Assembly: GCA_041580375.1 (NCBI GenBank) | Contig: JBFGDZ010000009.1 | Coordinates: forward strand, 1-40,603 | Length of the DNA stretch: 40,603 bases | DNA from: JAPUIN01 sp041580375 | Lineage (GTDB): Bacteria > Acidobacteriota > Polarisedimenticolia > Gp22-AA2 | Direction of reading: 5' to 3' | In this document: positions 15,768-23,140 of the stretch, piece by piece | Numbering within the stretch: position 1 is the first letter of the stretch | Layout of the letters: each line of letters opens with the position of its first letter | Position numbers and translations under genes: made by a program | Notes under the pieces: model-generated | The model's input: only the letters and a program-made list of their open reading frames with translations | Told to the model about the DNA's origin: nothing | Database searches by the model: none

Positions 15768-16247
15768 ATGCGTTTCAGTCGGAACGTTCCTGCGGCGGTG
15801 CTGGGTCTGATGGTCGGGCTGGCGTGCGTGACACCCGCGCTGGCCGGGCACTCACGATGCACGAAGGAGGCCGCGGACTGCGCCGCCGCCATGCGGGAGA
15901 TGTTCCAGGAACGCGGATGGTCGGGGATCGAGGAGAAATCCCGCAACGATGACAGCACGATCACCGTCGGGCGGGTCTTCCCCGGCAGCCCCGCCGATCT
16001 CGCCGGCCTGAAGTCCGGTGATGTCATCGTGTCGGTCAACGGCATCACCTTGTCGAAGCTGAACGAGGAGCGCCTCGAGGCGATTTTCACGAAAGGTTTC
16101 CGGATCGGCACCCGCCTCAGCATCGGGCTCGAGCGGGGCGAGGAGAGCCGCACCGTCCGCCTGACCCTGGAGCGCATTCCGGAGGCCGTGCTCGCGGCCC
16201 GCATCGAGCGGCACGGCCGCGAGAGGCACACGATCGCTCGCAACTGA
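15768..16247 (+). CDS. Secreted PDZ-domain protein
   Basis: This 159-aa protein has a signal peptide cleaved probably after TPALA (residue 26), then one PDZ domain (about 45-130, VFPGSPADLAGLKSGDVIVSVNG). There is no protease domain. It would sit in the periplasm or outside and bind protein C-termini. Two cysteines (31, 38) just after the signal peptide could form a disulfide. The ATG has a strong AAGGAGG. The PilZ gene follows on the same strand after about 40 bp. Confidence 0.75.
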   Translation: MRFSRNVPAAVLGLMVGLACVTPALAGHSRCTKEAADCAAAMREMFQERGWSGIEEKSRNDDSTITVGRVFPGSPADLAGLKSGDVIVSVNGITLSKLNEERLEAIFTKGFRIGTRLSIGLERGEESRTVRLTLERIPEAVLAARIERHGRERHTIARN

Positions 16248-16288
16248 CGGGATGCGCGGTCGGTCGATCGGTTCGATCCGGAAGCGCG

Positions 16289-16684
16289 ATGGCGGGCCCC
16301 GACGCCGCGGATGAGTCCTTCATGACCGACGCGGGAATCGAAAAGAGACGTTACCACCGATCGCGCGCCTCGCTGGAGGTCCGCCTGCACTCGCTGCCCG
16401 GCGAGACCGCCGACCTGGAGCTCGTCACGATCGACATCAGCGTGGGGGGGGCGCGGTGCGCCGGCGAACGCGCGATCGCGCTCGGGACGGCGCTGCGGGT
16501 GCACTTCACGCTCGAGGGCGGTGACCTGGCGCAACCCGAGTCGATCGCCGCCGAGGCTCAGGTGATCCGGTGCAGCGAGAATCCGTCAGCGCCCGCCCCC
16601 CGGCGGTTCGAGATCGCCCTGCAGTTCACTCACCTCGACGATCGCGACAGGCGAAAGCTGCAGTCCTACCTCAACAGTCTCTGA
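16289..16684 (+). CDS. PilZ-domain protein
   Basis: This 131-aa protein is a single PilZ domain, the cyclic-di-GMP receptor fold. The N-terminal RRYHR (about residues 21-25) and DISVGG (about 50-55) match the RxxxR and D/NxSxxG ligand motifs. ATG 16322 is an alternative start. A run of eight G (16444-16451) encodes the core of the DxSxxG motif, so slippage there would destroy the protein. Its target is unknown. Confidence 0.75.
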   Translation: MAGPDAADESFMTDAGIEKRRYHRSRASLEVRLHSLPGETADLELVTIDISVGGARCAGERAIALGTALRVHFTLEGGDLAQPESIAAEAQVIRCSENPSAPAPRRFEIALQFTHLDDRDRRKLQSYLNSL

Positions 16685-16766
16685 ACGCGGAACCGGGATC
16701 AAAACTGCGGGGAGCGCGTCCGCCTTCGGAGCGACGGCCTCCATGCGGGACGCGATCGAATCTCTT

Positions 16767-18323
16767 TCAGGGTGCGAGCGCGCGGAGAAATTCGGAGTTC
16801 GTCGGGTACTTCGCGAGCCTTTCGAGCAATTTCATCATCGCGTCGCGCGGCTTGAGCTCGAACAGCGCCCGGCGCAGCTTGTGGACGCAGGGAAGGTCCT
16901 CCTTCGAGAACAGCTTCTCTTCCTTGCGTGTGCCGGAGCGGGCGATGTCGACCGCCGGGTAGATGCGCTGCTCGAACAGCGAGCGATCGAGGACGAGCTC
17001 CATGTTGCCCGTTCCTTTGAACTCCTGGAAGATGACATCGTCCATCCGCGAGCCGGTGTCGACGAGAGCGGTCGCGATGACGGTCAGGCTGCCGCCCTCC
17101 TCGGCCTTGCGCGCGGCTCCGAAGAGCCGCCGCGGCTGCTCCATCGTCCGCGCGTCCAGACCCCCGCTCAGGGTGCGGCCGGTACCCGGCGTCGCGGTGT
17201 TATGGGCCCTTGCGAGCCGGGTGAGCGAGTCGAGCAGGATCACGACGTCCCGGCCGACCTCCACGAGACGCCGCGAGCGCTCGAGAACGAGGCGGGCGAC
17301 GGATACGTGATTGCGGGCGAAATCGTCCGACGAGGAGGCGATCACCTCTCCGCGGACGCTGCGCTTCATGTCGGTCACCTCCTCGGGGCGCTCGTCCACG
17401 AGAAGGACGATCAGGTGAATCTCGGGGTGATTACGCGACATGGCGCCGGCGATCTTCTGCAGCAGCGTCGTCTTGCCCGCCCGCGGCGGGGCCACGATCA
17501 GACACCGTTGTCCCTTGCCGATCGGGGTCAGCAGATCGATGACGCGGGTGGAGAGCTCCTTCGGCTCGGTCTCCAGCCTGATGCGCTCGAACGGATCGAC
17601 CGAGGTCAGCGTCGAGAAGGATCGGCGCTCGGCGAACGTCTCCGGCGTGACACCGTTGACGCTCTCGATCTTCACGAGCCGCGGGTGCTGCCCGCCGCCG
17701 CGGCGGGCCTTCTGGCGTCCGCGCCCGCCGCGTCCGTGTCCGGCCCTGCGCGCCGTCTCTCCCGCGCGCGCATCCGCGGCCGGGACCTGTCCGCTCGCCT
17801 GTCCTTCGATCTCGCTTCCCTCGAGGCCCAGACCGTTCGATCGCCGATCGCGGCTCGCCAGGCTGGAGAGAATCGACGCGGGAACGAAGATGTCGTCGGG
17901 TCCCACGCGGTAGCTGCGTTCCGGCTGCCGGAGGAAGCCGCCGCCGTCGCGCAGAACCTCCAGAACGCCCCGGGCGGCGAAGGTCTCCCCTCGCGCGGTT
18001 TCCTCGGACCATGAACGGACCGATTCTCCCGCTCCAGGAGCGGCTCCCGTGTCCGGCCCGTGCTGCTGACCGGAGCCGTGGCCGCCCCGCTCGCCGGGCG
18101 CACCTCTCTGGCGGCCGCGTCCCTGGTGATGCCCGCGCCACCGGCGCCTGCGGCCCCGTCCCCTGCGCGGTCCCTGCCCGTTCCACGAGCCGCCTGTCCG
18201 CGCGCCGGAGCCGGCGTCGCCGGATCGCTGATCGCGATCGGCATGAGAGCGATGAACGTTTCCGGGTCGTCCCGGTTCGTGGCGGCCCGTTCGGCCGCCG
18301 CGGTGTCGATGTCTTTCGGTCAA
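16767..18323 (-). CDS. rho: Transcription termination factor Rho with extended basic N-terminus
   Basis: This ~518-aa protein has the full Rho ATPase core: Walker A APPRAGKTT (278-286), the Walker B strand VVILLDSLTRLARA, and the loop TPGTGRTLSGGLD. Its RNA-binding cold-shock fold starts around 115 (ARGVLEVLRDGGGFLRQPERSY) but is interrupted by a Gly/Arg-rich insert of about 55 residues (160-215). The first ~110 residues are also Gly/Arg/His-rich and probably disordered, as in Rho of several other phyla. The hexamer unwinds RNA and ends transcription. The start is a TTG with no clear ribosome site, so the first residues are uncertain. It ends about 80 bp from the PilZ gene. Confidence 0.92.
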   Translation of the reverse strand: MTERHRHRGGRTGRHEPGRPGNVHRSHADRDQRSGDAGSGARTGGSWNGQGPRRGRGRRRRWRGHHQGRGRQRGAPGERGGHGSGQQHGPDTGAAPGAGESVRSWSEETARGETFAARGVLEVLRDGGGFLRQPERSYRVGPDDIFVPASILSSLASRDRRSNGLGLEGSEIEGQASGQVPAADARAGETARRAGHGRGGRGRQKARRGGGQHPRLVKIESVNGVTPETFAERRSFSTLTSVDPFERIRLETEPKELSTRVIDLLTPIGKGQRCLIVAPPRAGKTTLLQKIAGAMSRNHPEIHLIVLLVDERPEEVTDMKRSVRGEVIASSSDDFARNHVSVARLVLERSRRLVEVGRDVVILLDSLTRLARAHNTATPGTGRTLSGGLDARTMEQPRRLFGAARKAEEGGSLTVIATALVDTGSRMDDVIFQEFKGTGNMELVLDRSLFEQRIYPAVDIARSGTRKEEKLFSKEDLPCVHKLRRALFELKPRDAMMKLLERLAKYPTNSEFLRALAP

Positions 18324-18380
18324 GGGTTTGGCCGTTTCAGATGCAGGGGCAGGAGAGACCCCTTCCGGTGTGACGGTGAA

Positions 18381-18410
18381 AGGCTAGCGTGATCATGCCC
18401 CCCGGGTCAA
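18381..18410 (-). promoter_or_regulatory. Promoter of rho
   Basis: On the minus strand TTGACC is followed after 18 bp by TAGCCT. The rarA promoter has the same -10 and spacer. The leader before the TTG start would be about 50 nt. Confidence 0.5.
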
Positions 18411-18606
18411 GCGGGTCGACATCCGGAGACCGCATCACCGCGGACGGTTGGCGTTGCGGGCATCGGCATCCTCCATTGAACTCGATGCGGCGTCCCGTGG
18501 GGCGCGGACGCGATCCGGCCCCGGGGAGACGCGATGCGATCGAAGGGCACCCGGTGATCGCGAGGACCGCGATCGAAAATGTCCGGAGCGGGCTTCGGAT
18601 TTTTTT
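18411..18606 (+). ncRNA. Candidate small RNA ending in an intrinsic terminator, divergent from rho
   Basis: No gene lies between the rho promoter and a classic intrinsic terminator (18582-18606), so the terminator needs an RNA of up to about 200 nt upstream of it. A perfect 7-bp hairpin (18556-18574, loop aggac) precedes it, and a further pairing (about 18511-18535, GGGGC with GCCCC) is possible. I found no match to SRP RNA, 6S, RNase P or tmRNA motifs. The 5' end is not fixed, and only a weak plus-strand -10 (TAGCGT, 18385-18390) is visible. Confidence 0.35.
18582..18606 (+). terminator. Intrinsic terminator with seven T, no upstream gene
   Basis: TCCGGAG (18582-18588) pairs with CTTCGGA (18593-18599) over 7 bp including one G-T pair, with a tetraloop CGGG, followed by seven T (18600-18606). 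This is the cleanest intrinsic terminator in the window. Confidence 0.7.
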
Positions 18607-18629
18607 CGCGGATCTTCGCGCGCGATCTA

Positions 18630-18658
18630 TTGACACCCGATCTTCTTCATGTTATAGA
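18630..18658 (+). promoter_or_regulatory. Strong sigma-70 promoter upstream of the Lys-rich peptide
   Basis: A perfect TTGACA, 17-bp spacer and TATAGA form one of the best sigma-70 matches in the window. Transcription would begin near 18665 and could run about 500 nt to the terminator at 19165-19201. It starts just after the orphan terminator, so the two units are insulated. Confidence 0.65.
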
Positions 18659-19038
18659 TTTCTGACATCGGCGTGATCGATCGTCGATTGACGATCGAAG
18701 TTCGCGTCGAGAGACCCGGAAGGCGATCCGATCGAAGCGGACACCACGCGATCGAAATCGCGATGAAGTGAAACGGCGCGGTAGTCAGGGAATGACACGA
18801 TGGCCGTTTTCAACAGCGAGCAATCACGGGCCCAGTTCGATCCCATCCATCAGACCCGCGCTCCGTCGACCGCCCTCGAACCGGCGACGTTTCAGAACCG
18901 ACATGTCGATCCGTGATCGCGGGCGTTCCGGTCGCGGCGCCGACCGCGATCGGATCGAATCACCGGAGGGGCAGCGCCCCTGATGAAGGCACATCCACCA
19001 CCAAATCGCACACCAGGCTGGAAGGGAGGTGAGGGATC
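18659..19038 (+). other. Long leader with no clear gene
   Basis: This 380-bp stretch follows the promoter at 18630 and precedes the Lys-rich reading frame. It is less G+C-rich than its surroundings. It contains a 38-codon frame (18800-18916) of doubtful value and a tight hairpin (18967-18981). It is either a long 5' leader or the body of a non-coding RNA. Confidence 0.4.
18967..18981 (+). other. Tight hairpin in the leader of the Lys-rich peptide
   Basis: AGGGGC pairs with GCCCCT over 6 bp around a three-base loop, about 45 nt before the Shine-Dalgarno of the Lys-rich frame. Confidence 0.4.
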
Positions 19039-19104
19039 ATAGCCAAGAGACGAAGGAAAGCTTCGAAGAAGAAGGCGAAGAAGAAGGGGAAGAAGAAGAA
19101 GTAG
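19039..19104 (+). CDS. Lys/Arg-rich 21-residue peptide with an AUA start
   Basis: After an initiator codon ATA (19039-19041) the frame reads Ala-Lys-Arg-Arg-Arg-Lys-Ala-Ser and then only Lys, Ala and Gly, 21 residues ending at TAG. A perfect extended Shine-Dalgarno, GGAGGTGA (19025-19032), is spaced about 9 nt from ATA, and no ATG, GTG or TTG lies in frame. Small basic peptides starting Met-Ala-Lys-Arg are common and may bind nucleic acid. The frame sits between a strong promoter and a double terminator. Either AUA really initiates (as AUU does in infC), or the assembly has a base error for ATG. The assignment rests on context only. Confidence 0.45.
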   Translation: MAKRRRKASKKKAKKKGKKKK

Positions 19105-19130
19105 GCTCCCGTTCTTCGAATCAGCCTGAC

Positions 19131-19154
19131 GAGGGGTGGCTGCGGTCACCCCTC
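19131..19154 (+). terminator. Hairpin after the Lys-rich peptide
   Basis: GAGGGGTG (19131-19138) and CACCCCTC (19147-19154) form a perfect 8-bp stem with an 8-nt loop, followed by AATTCTTAT. It is first of two tandem terminators. Confidence 0.5.
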
Positions 19155-19164
19155 AATTCTTATC

Positions 19165-19201
19165 GGGCCGGCGCCCCCTGCGGGGCGCCGGCCCTCGTTT
19201 T
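19165..19201 (+). terminator. Strong intrinsic terminator
   Basis: Arms 19165-19177 and 19182-19194 are exact complements over 13 bp with a four-base loop CTGC, followed by TCGTTTT. It ends the transcript from the 18630 promoter and partly overlaps the -35 of the next gene. Confidence 0.75.
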
Positions 19202-19228
19202 GACAGCCGGCGGCTCCTCTGCCAGAAT
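19200..19228 (+). promoter_or_regulatory. Promoter of the zinc-ribbon gene
   Basis: A perfect TTGACA (sharing its first T with the terminator T-run), 17-bp spacer and CAGAAT (4/6). The leader would be about 19 nt. Confidence 0.55.
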
Positions 19229-19253
19229 AGGCGGCCGATTCGCGGAGCGCTTC

Positions 19254-19457
19254 ATGAATTCCTCGAAGACCTGGAAGAGCGGGGAGAAGTGCCGGGTGCC
19301 GGGTCTCTACCGGTGCCGCGGCTGCGAGACGGCCGGCCGCGAAACCACGCTGGAAGCGCTGGAGGGGACCATCTTCCCCATGTGCGAGGCGTGCCCGCAG
19401 AAGGACGCGACTTACTCGCTCGTCAGGGCCGCGGCGGGCGCGTCGGCGGGCGGCTAG
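19254..19457 (+). CDS. Small zinc-ribbon-like protein
   Basis: This 67-aa protein has two CXXC knuckles (Cys21/Cys24 and Cys44/Cys47) plus Cys13, with the framing GEKCRVPGLYRCRGCE typical of small rubredoxin/zinc-ribbon proteins. It probably binds one zinc ion; its role is unknown. I chose ATG 19254, with GGAG about 8 nt upstream and a promoter at 19200-19228, instead of a longer open frame through the terminator. Its 3' end overlaps the convergent rarA end by 35 bp, an unusually long overlap. Confidence 0.65.
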   Translation: MNSSKTWKSGEKCRVPGLYRCRGCETAGRETTLEALEGTIFPMCEACPQKDATYSLVRAAAGASAGG

Positions 19458-20829
19458 TCGTCTTCGCGCCGCGCCGCTGCGAGCGCAGCATTTTCCGCGC
19501 AGCCTCGAGTGACTCCAGCGTCCGGGCCAGCGCCGCCTCCTCGCCGACCGGACGCGGGCGATAGTACCGGCGGCCGCGGAGCCCCTCGGGAAGACATTCC
19601 ATCCCGGTCGTTCCATGCTCGGACTCGTGGGCCGACTCGTACCCCCGGCCGTGGCCCAGGGACTCGAGCAGAGCCGTGGGGGCATTGCGCAGCGCCATCG
19701 GGACCGGGTGTTCCGCGCCGGTGCGGAGATCGTCGCGGATCCTCTCGTAGGCCTCGTGCACGGCGTTGCTCTTCGGCGCGGCGGCGAGGTAGACCGCAGC
19801 CTGGAGAAGCGACAGACGGCCCTCGGGATCTCCGAGGAAATCGTACGCGTCCCTGGCCGCCAGTGCGATGGAGAGCGCCCGGGGATCCGCGTTGCCGACG
19901 TCCTCGGAGGCGAAGCGAACCATCCGGCGGGCGATGTAGAGAGGATCCTCGCCTCCCTCGAGCATCCTCACGAGCCAGTAGAGCGCGGCATCGGCATCGC
20001 CGTTGCGGAGAGACTTGTGAAGGGCCGATATCAGATCGAAGTGCGCATCGCCCGATCGGTCGTGCCGCAGCGGGGCGCGCTGGATGGCGCTTTCGATCGC
20101 GCCGCGGGCGATGGTCCGAACCCCCGCCTCGTCCGGGCGGGTGGAGCTCACGACCAGCTCGAGGATGTTCAGGGCTCGCCTCGCGTCCCCGCCGCACAGG
20201 GAGGCCAGGTAGGCGAGGTCCCCGTCGTTGGCCCGCGCGGGAATCTCCGCGAGACCGCGAGGGTCCGCGAGGGCGCGCCGGAGCAGAACGACGATCTCCT
20301 CCGTCGAAAGCGCGCGGAGGACGTGCACGCTGCACCGCGACATCAGAGCCGCGTTCACCTCGAACGACGGGTTCTGCGTCGTGGCCCCGATCAACGTGAT
20401 CGTGCCCTTCTCGACATGCGGCAGAAAGGCGTCCTGCTGAGCGCGGTTGAAGCGATGGATCTCATCGATGAAGAGAAGCGTGCGGCGGCCCTCGGCGCGA
20501 AGGGAGCGTGCCGACGCCTGCATCACGTCTCTGATCTCCCGGATGCCGGAGAGCACGGCGCTGTAGGCGATGAACCGGGACCGTGTGAGGCGCGCGATGA
20601 GACGCGCAAGCGTCGTCTTGCCCGAACCCGGCGGGCCCCACAGGATCATGGAGTGGACGCGATCCCGCTCGATGGCCGATCGGAGCGGCCGGCCGGGACC
20701 GATCAGATCATCCTGGCCGAGCACCTCGTCGAGGGTCGCGGGGCGCATCCGGTCCGCGAGAGGCCGGGTTCCTTGCGGCTCGTCCCGGTCTCCATCGTCC
20801 GGTCCGGATCGGGATCCGAAGAGATCCAT
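19423..20829 (-). CDS. rarA: Replication-associated recombination protein A (RarA/MgsA family AAA+ ATPase)
   Basis: This 468-aa protein, near the usual length, opens with an MDLFG segment, as RarA proteins often do, and continues RPLADRMRPATLDEVLGQ. Walker A is WGPPGSGKTT (about 64-73), Walker B LLFIDEIHRFNR (118-129), and a sensor-like GATTQNPSFEV follows. The C-terminal half has the tetramerisation features of the family (HFDLISALHKSLRNGDADAALYW). It acts at stalled replication forks. A TTGACA-18-TAGCCT promoter ends 7 nt before the ATG and there is no ribosome site, so the mRNA is probably leaderless. Confidence 0.93.
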   Translation of the reverse strand: MDLFGSRSGPDDGDRDEPQGTRPLADRMRPATLDEVLGQDDLIGPGRPLRSAIERDRVHSMILWGPPGSGKTTLARLIARLTRSRFIAYSAVLSGIREIRDVMQASARSLRAEGRRTLLFIDEIHRFNRAQQDAFLPHVEKGTITLIGATTQNPSFEVNAALMSRCSVHVLRALSTEEIVVLLRRALADPRGLAEIPARANDGDLAYLASLCGGDARRALNILELVVSSTRPDEAGVRTIARGAIESAIQRAPLRHDRSGDAHFDLISALHKSLRNGDADAALYWLVRMLEGGEDPLYIARRMVRFASEDVGNADPRALSIALAARDAYDFLGDPEGRLSLLQAAVYLAAAPKSNAVHEAYERIRDDLRTGAEHPVPMALRNAPTALLESLGHGRGYESAHESEHGTTGMECLPEGLRGRRYYRPRPVGEEAALARTLESLEAARKMLRSQRRGAKTTSRPPTRPPRP

Positions 20830-20836
20830 GCGCGGT

Positions 20837-20866
20837 AGGCTACGCTCCGTCCGGAACCGCTGTCAA
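20837..20866 (-). promoter_or_regulatory. Promoter of rarA, predicted leaderless
   Basis: On the minus strand a perfect TTGACA, 18-bp spacer and TAGCCT. The -10 ends 7 nt before ATG 20829, so transcription should begin at or next to the start codon. Confidence 0.6.
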
Positions 20867-20914
20867 ACGTCCGGGCGGATCCACCGCCGGCGCGCGTCGC
20901 GGAGACTCCGCCTC

Positions 20915-21511
20915 TCAGCCGGCGTTCTTGTGCAGCGGGGGAATGCGCGAGGGTCGGCCCGGCCTGACGACGTCGTCCGTATCCTGTCCGAAGGCGTGCA
21001 GCTCCCGGACCTTCGAATTGGAGAGGGTCGTGACCACGGCGTCGTAGACGGCGAGCGCCGCCGTCAGGAGCTCCCGTGTGCGCGATTCGAACGACTTGAT
21101 GGCGCGCGCGAGCTCCAGATCCCCCAGCTCGCGCGGCTCGGCCGCCGCCCGGTCGCGGATCGAGGCGACCGCCGAAGAGATGATCCCCAGGGCATCGGAC
21201 AGGATCTTGCGGTCCTCGGCGGTCAGCGCATTCAGCTGCGTGGCGAGCTCGTAGATCGACCGGTCGAGACGGGCCATCTCGGTGGATCCGTTGTCCCAGT
21301 GCCGCCCCGTCAGGATCCACTCCACCGACGTATTGCCGATGCGCGCGAGCTCCAGCAACCTCTTGACCTCCGGGAGGATGCCGTTCTCGTACTTGTGGAT
21401 GGCCGGCTGCGTGGCGGACAGCTTTTCCGCCATCTGCCACTGCCGGAGCCCCTTGGTTTTCCGCAACAGTTTGATGCGCTCGCCGATGACCTTCTTGTCC
21501 AGTGGACCCAC
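20915..21511 (-). CDS. XRE-family helix-turn-helix protein
   Basis: This 198-aa protein has an N-terminal Cro/C1-type helix-turn-helix (about 8-60: ERIKLLRKTKGLRQWQMAEKL, then QPAIHKYENG) and a long helical C-terminal part (about 75-170) that may be a coiled coil for dimerisation. I chose GTG 21511, with GGAG 7 nt upstream, because the longer frame would start with an ATG inside the TATAAT box. The strong promoter suggests it is well expressed or tightly autoregulated. It is oriented towards rarA with an 86-bp gap. Its regulon is unknown. Confidence 0.75.
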   Translation of the reverse strand: MGPLDKKVIGERIKLLRKTKGLRQWQMAEKLSATQPAIHKYENGILPEVKRLLELARIGNTSVEWILTGRHWDNGSTEMARLDRSIYELATQLNALTAEDRKILSDALGIISSAVASIRDRAAAEPRELGDLELARAIKSFESRTRELLTAALAVYDAVVTTLSNSKVRELHAFGQDTDDVVRPGRPSRIPPLHKNAG

Positions 21512-21590
21512 GATCGATCTCCGCCCGGCCCCGACCTCATCAGCGGAATGGAGAGTCCCGCGAAAGCCGCGCCGTAATTGAGTTTCAGGC

Positions 21591-21619
21591 ATTATACGGC
21601 GACCCGTTCAGAGCGGCAA
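21591..21619 (-). promoter_or_regulatory. Strong sigma-70 promoter of the XRE gene
   Basis: On the minus strand TTGCCG (4/6), 17-bp spacer and a perfect TATAAT. Transcription from about 21584 gives a leader of about 73 nt before GTG 21511. Confidence 0.7.
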
Positions 21620-21744
21620 CGCATATGTGGGGGGAAGCCCTAGGTCAGAGACCCCCGCCGCGCGGGTTCGCCTCAGCCCGGGAACCGCTCGTTCGGCACG
21701 CCGAGATTGACGGCAACTGGCTGATGCACAGCCATTTATGGAGT

Positions 21745-22911
21745 TCATGGCGACAGTCCTCGCGTCGACGCGGACCCGCCGAGGGGCAGAACGAGCCCCA
21801 GATACGCTCCGACATCCGACGTATTGAGGTGCTGCCCGAGGTTCTCCAGAACGGCCCATTCATAAAGGATGCCGCCAGCGGTCCGGTGCCGCAGCCCGAG
21901 GGCGATTTCGGTCGTGGACCGTCCCAGATCGCTCCCGGCCCGCGCCACGAAGGGCCCCCGGGCGTGGAGGATCTGCCCGATCAGACCGATCCGGCCGGTC
22001 GCCGCGAAGGCGTAGGTGGCGTACAGGCTGTGGGAGTTCCTCGGGTGAAACGAGGGGGCCGGATCCCACGATCCCAGCACGGAATAGGCGTACCCGGCGT
22101 GCACGGTCGATCGGCCCCGATCGACCGAGAACGCGAGCGCCGCCCCGAAGTCGGCGGAGCCGCTCCCGTCCAGGCGATCCGGATTTCCGGTGGGGAGCTT
22201 GGCCGAGATCGACAGGGACAACTCCGGTCCGCGCGGCCCCCCGCGCAGCAGCGAGGCGCGCCCCGTCAGCACGACGTCGCCCGGGCGGGCGCCCCCGCGA
22301 TCCCCCTCCACGTAGACCGATGTCGTCCCGGTCACGAATCCCGAGACGGAGCGATCGACCTGGAATCCCGGGCGCCCCCCGTCCGGCAGTCCGAAGGTCT
22401 CGTGGTACTCGTCGATGATCGAGTCGAGAAACCCTCCCGTGTGGATCAGGAACGGGATCTCCACGTCGACCTCCAACCGCTCGGCCGGCGAGTACGCGAT
22501 GTCGAACACGACCCGCGCGGTCTCGCCGTCCACGAAATAGGCCGTCCCGCCGGGGGAGCCGGCGGCCACCGCTTCGAGGAGCGGCCGGGTCACCACTCCG
22601 TCGTAGGTGGCGAAATCGTCGGCGCGCATCAGGTCGACGAGGGCGTCGGAGGCCGCGTGAGTGTTCTCGTAGGTCGCGCGCAGTGCGATCCGGCGCTCGC
22701 CTCGCGCGAGCAGACGGGCGCTCCGTGGCGTCGGCTCGAGGAACAGGAGATGCAGAGGGAACTGGCTGCGCAGGGCGAAGGGATCGCCGAGGTCGGACGC
22801 GAGGAGAGGGGCGCTGAGGTGCGCGGCGGCGACGAGGAGGACGGCGGCCGGAACGACGAGCGCGCGCGCGCGGAGCCGGCCTCGCGGCGTCAGGATCGAC
22901 CGCCCCGGCAC
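21745..22911 (-). CDS. DUF3187-like exported protein, probable outer-membrane or beta-rich
   Basis: This 388-aa protein has a signal peptide (about 15-38, ending PLLAS), then a beta-rich body with the opening DPFALRSQFPLHLLFLEP and alternating-residue strands up to the C-terminus, as in DUF3187 proteins. It is probably an outer-membrane or periplasmic beta protein of unknown function. The GTG start overlaps the end of the anti-sigma gene by 22 bp, so it is the last gene of the PDZ-thioredoxin / sigma / anti-sigma operon. That context suggests an envelope-stress role. Confidence 0.65.
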   Translation of the reverse strand: MPGRSILTPRGRLRARALVVPAAVLLVAAAHLSAPLLASDLGDPFALRSQFPLHLLFLEPTPRSARLLARGERRIALRATYENTHAASDALVDLMRADDFATYDGVVTRPLLEAVAAGSPGGTAYFVDGETARVVFDIAYSPAERLEVDVEIPFLIHTGGFLDSIIDEYHETFGLPDGGRPGFQVDRSVSGFVTGTTSVYVEGDRGGARPGDVVLTGRASLLRGGPRGPELSLSISAKLPTGNPDRLDGSGSADFGAALAFSVDRGRSTVHAGYAYSVLGSWDPAPSFHPRNSHSLYATYAFAATGRIGLIGQILHARGPFVARAGSDLGRSTTEIALGLRHRTAGGILYEWAVLENLGQHLNTSDVGAYLGLVLPLGGSASTRGLSP

Positions 22912-23132
22912 TCGCGCTTCAGGAAATCCCGCAGCGATCGCTTGACCTCCTCGGGGATCGCCTCACAGCGGAGCGACGACGCGAGATTCCGGGTGTCGCG
23001 GATGCTGTCCAGGAAATCCATGCAGGGAGGGCAGCCCTTCATGTGCGATTCGAACGCCCGGGTCGTCTTCGCCGGCAGGTCGCCGTCCAGATAGTCGCTC
23101 AACAGCTCGATGATGTCCTTGCAGGTCTCCAT
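22890..23132 (-). CDS. Zinc-finger anti-sigma factor
   Basis: This 80-aa protein has the zf-HC2-type motif HMKGCPPC (HX3CX2C, about 28-35) and an early Cys (METCKD). Proteins of this kind bind and silence the ECF sigma factor encoded just upstream. There is no transmembrane helix, so it is cytoplasmic. The ATG at 23132 lies 8 bp after the sigma stop codon with GAGGAA upstream. A metal or redox signal at the zinc site is a common trigger in the family. Confidence 0.85.
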   Translation of the reverse strand: METCKDIIELLSDYLDGDLPAKTTRAFESHMKGCPPCMDFLDSIRDTRNLASSLRCEAIPEEVKRSLRDFLKRECRGGRS

Positions 23133-23140
23133 TCCGTTCC

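Noticed and set aside
13656..15851. 731-codon minus-strand frame opposite the GAF-PAS and uppP genes
   Set aside because: The composition is extreme (Arg/Asp/Gly/His) and uppP and the GAF-PAS protein are well supported on the plus strand.
18800..18916. 38-codon frame in the leader downstream of the 18630 promoter
   Set aside because: It has a possible AGGGA ribosome site but no motif, no compositional signal and no homologue I recognise; kept only as a note.
18411..19201. Known structured RNAs (tmRNA, SRP RNA, 6S, RNase P) in the gene-poor region
   Set aside because: None of their conserved sequence motifs was found on either strand.
19029..19457. Longer 142-codon version of the zinc-ribbon protein starting at GTG 19029
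   Set aside because: It would read through two terminator hairpins and the promoter of the shorter gene, and starts with a poly-Glu segment that is the frame-shifted Lys-rich peptide.
21718..21734. 6-bp hairpin TGGCTG/CAGCCA after the DUF3187 gene as a terminator
   Set aside because: The stem is short and on the relevant (minus) strand no T-run follows it.
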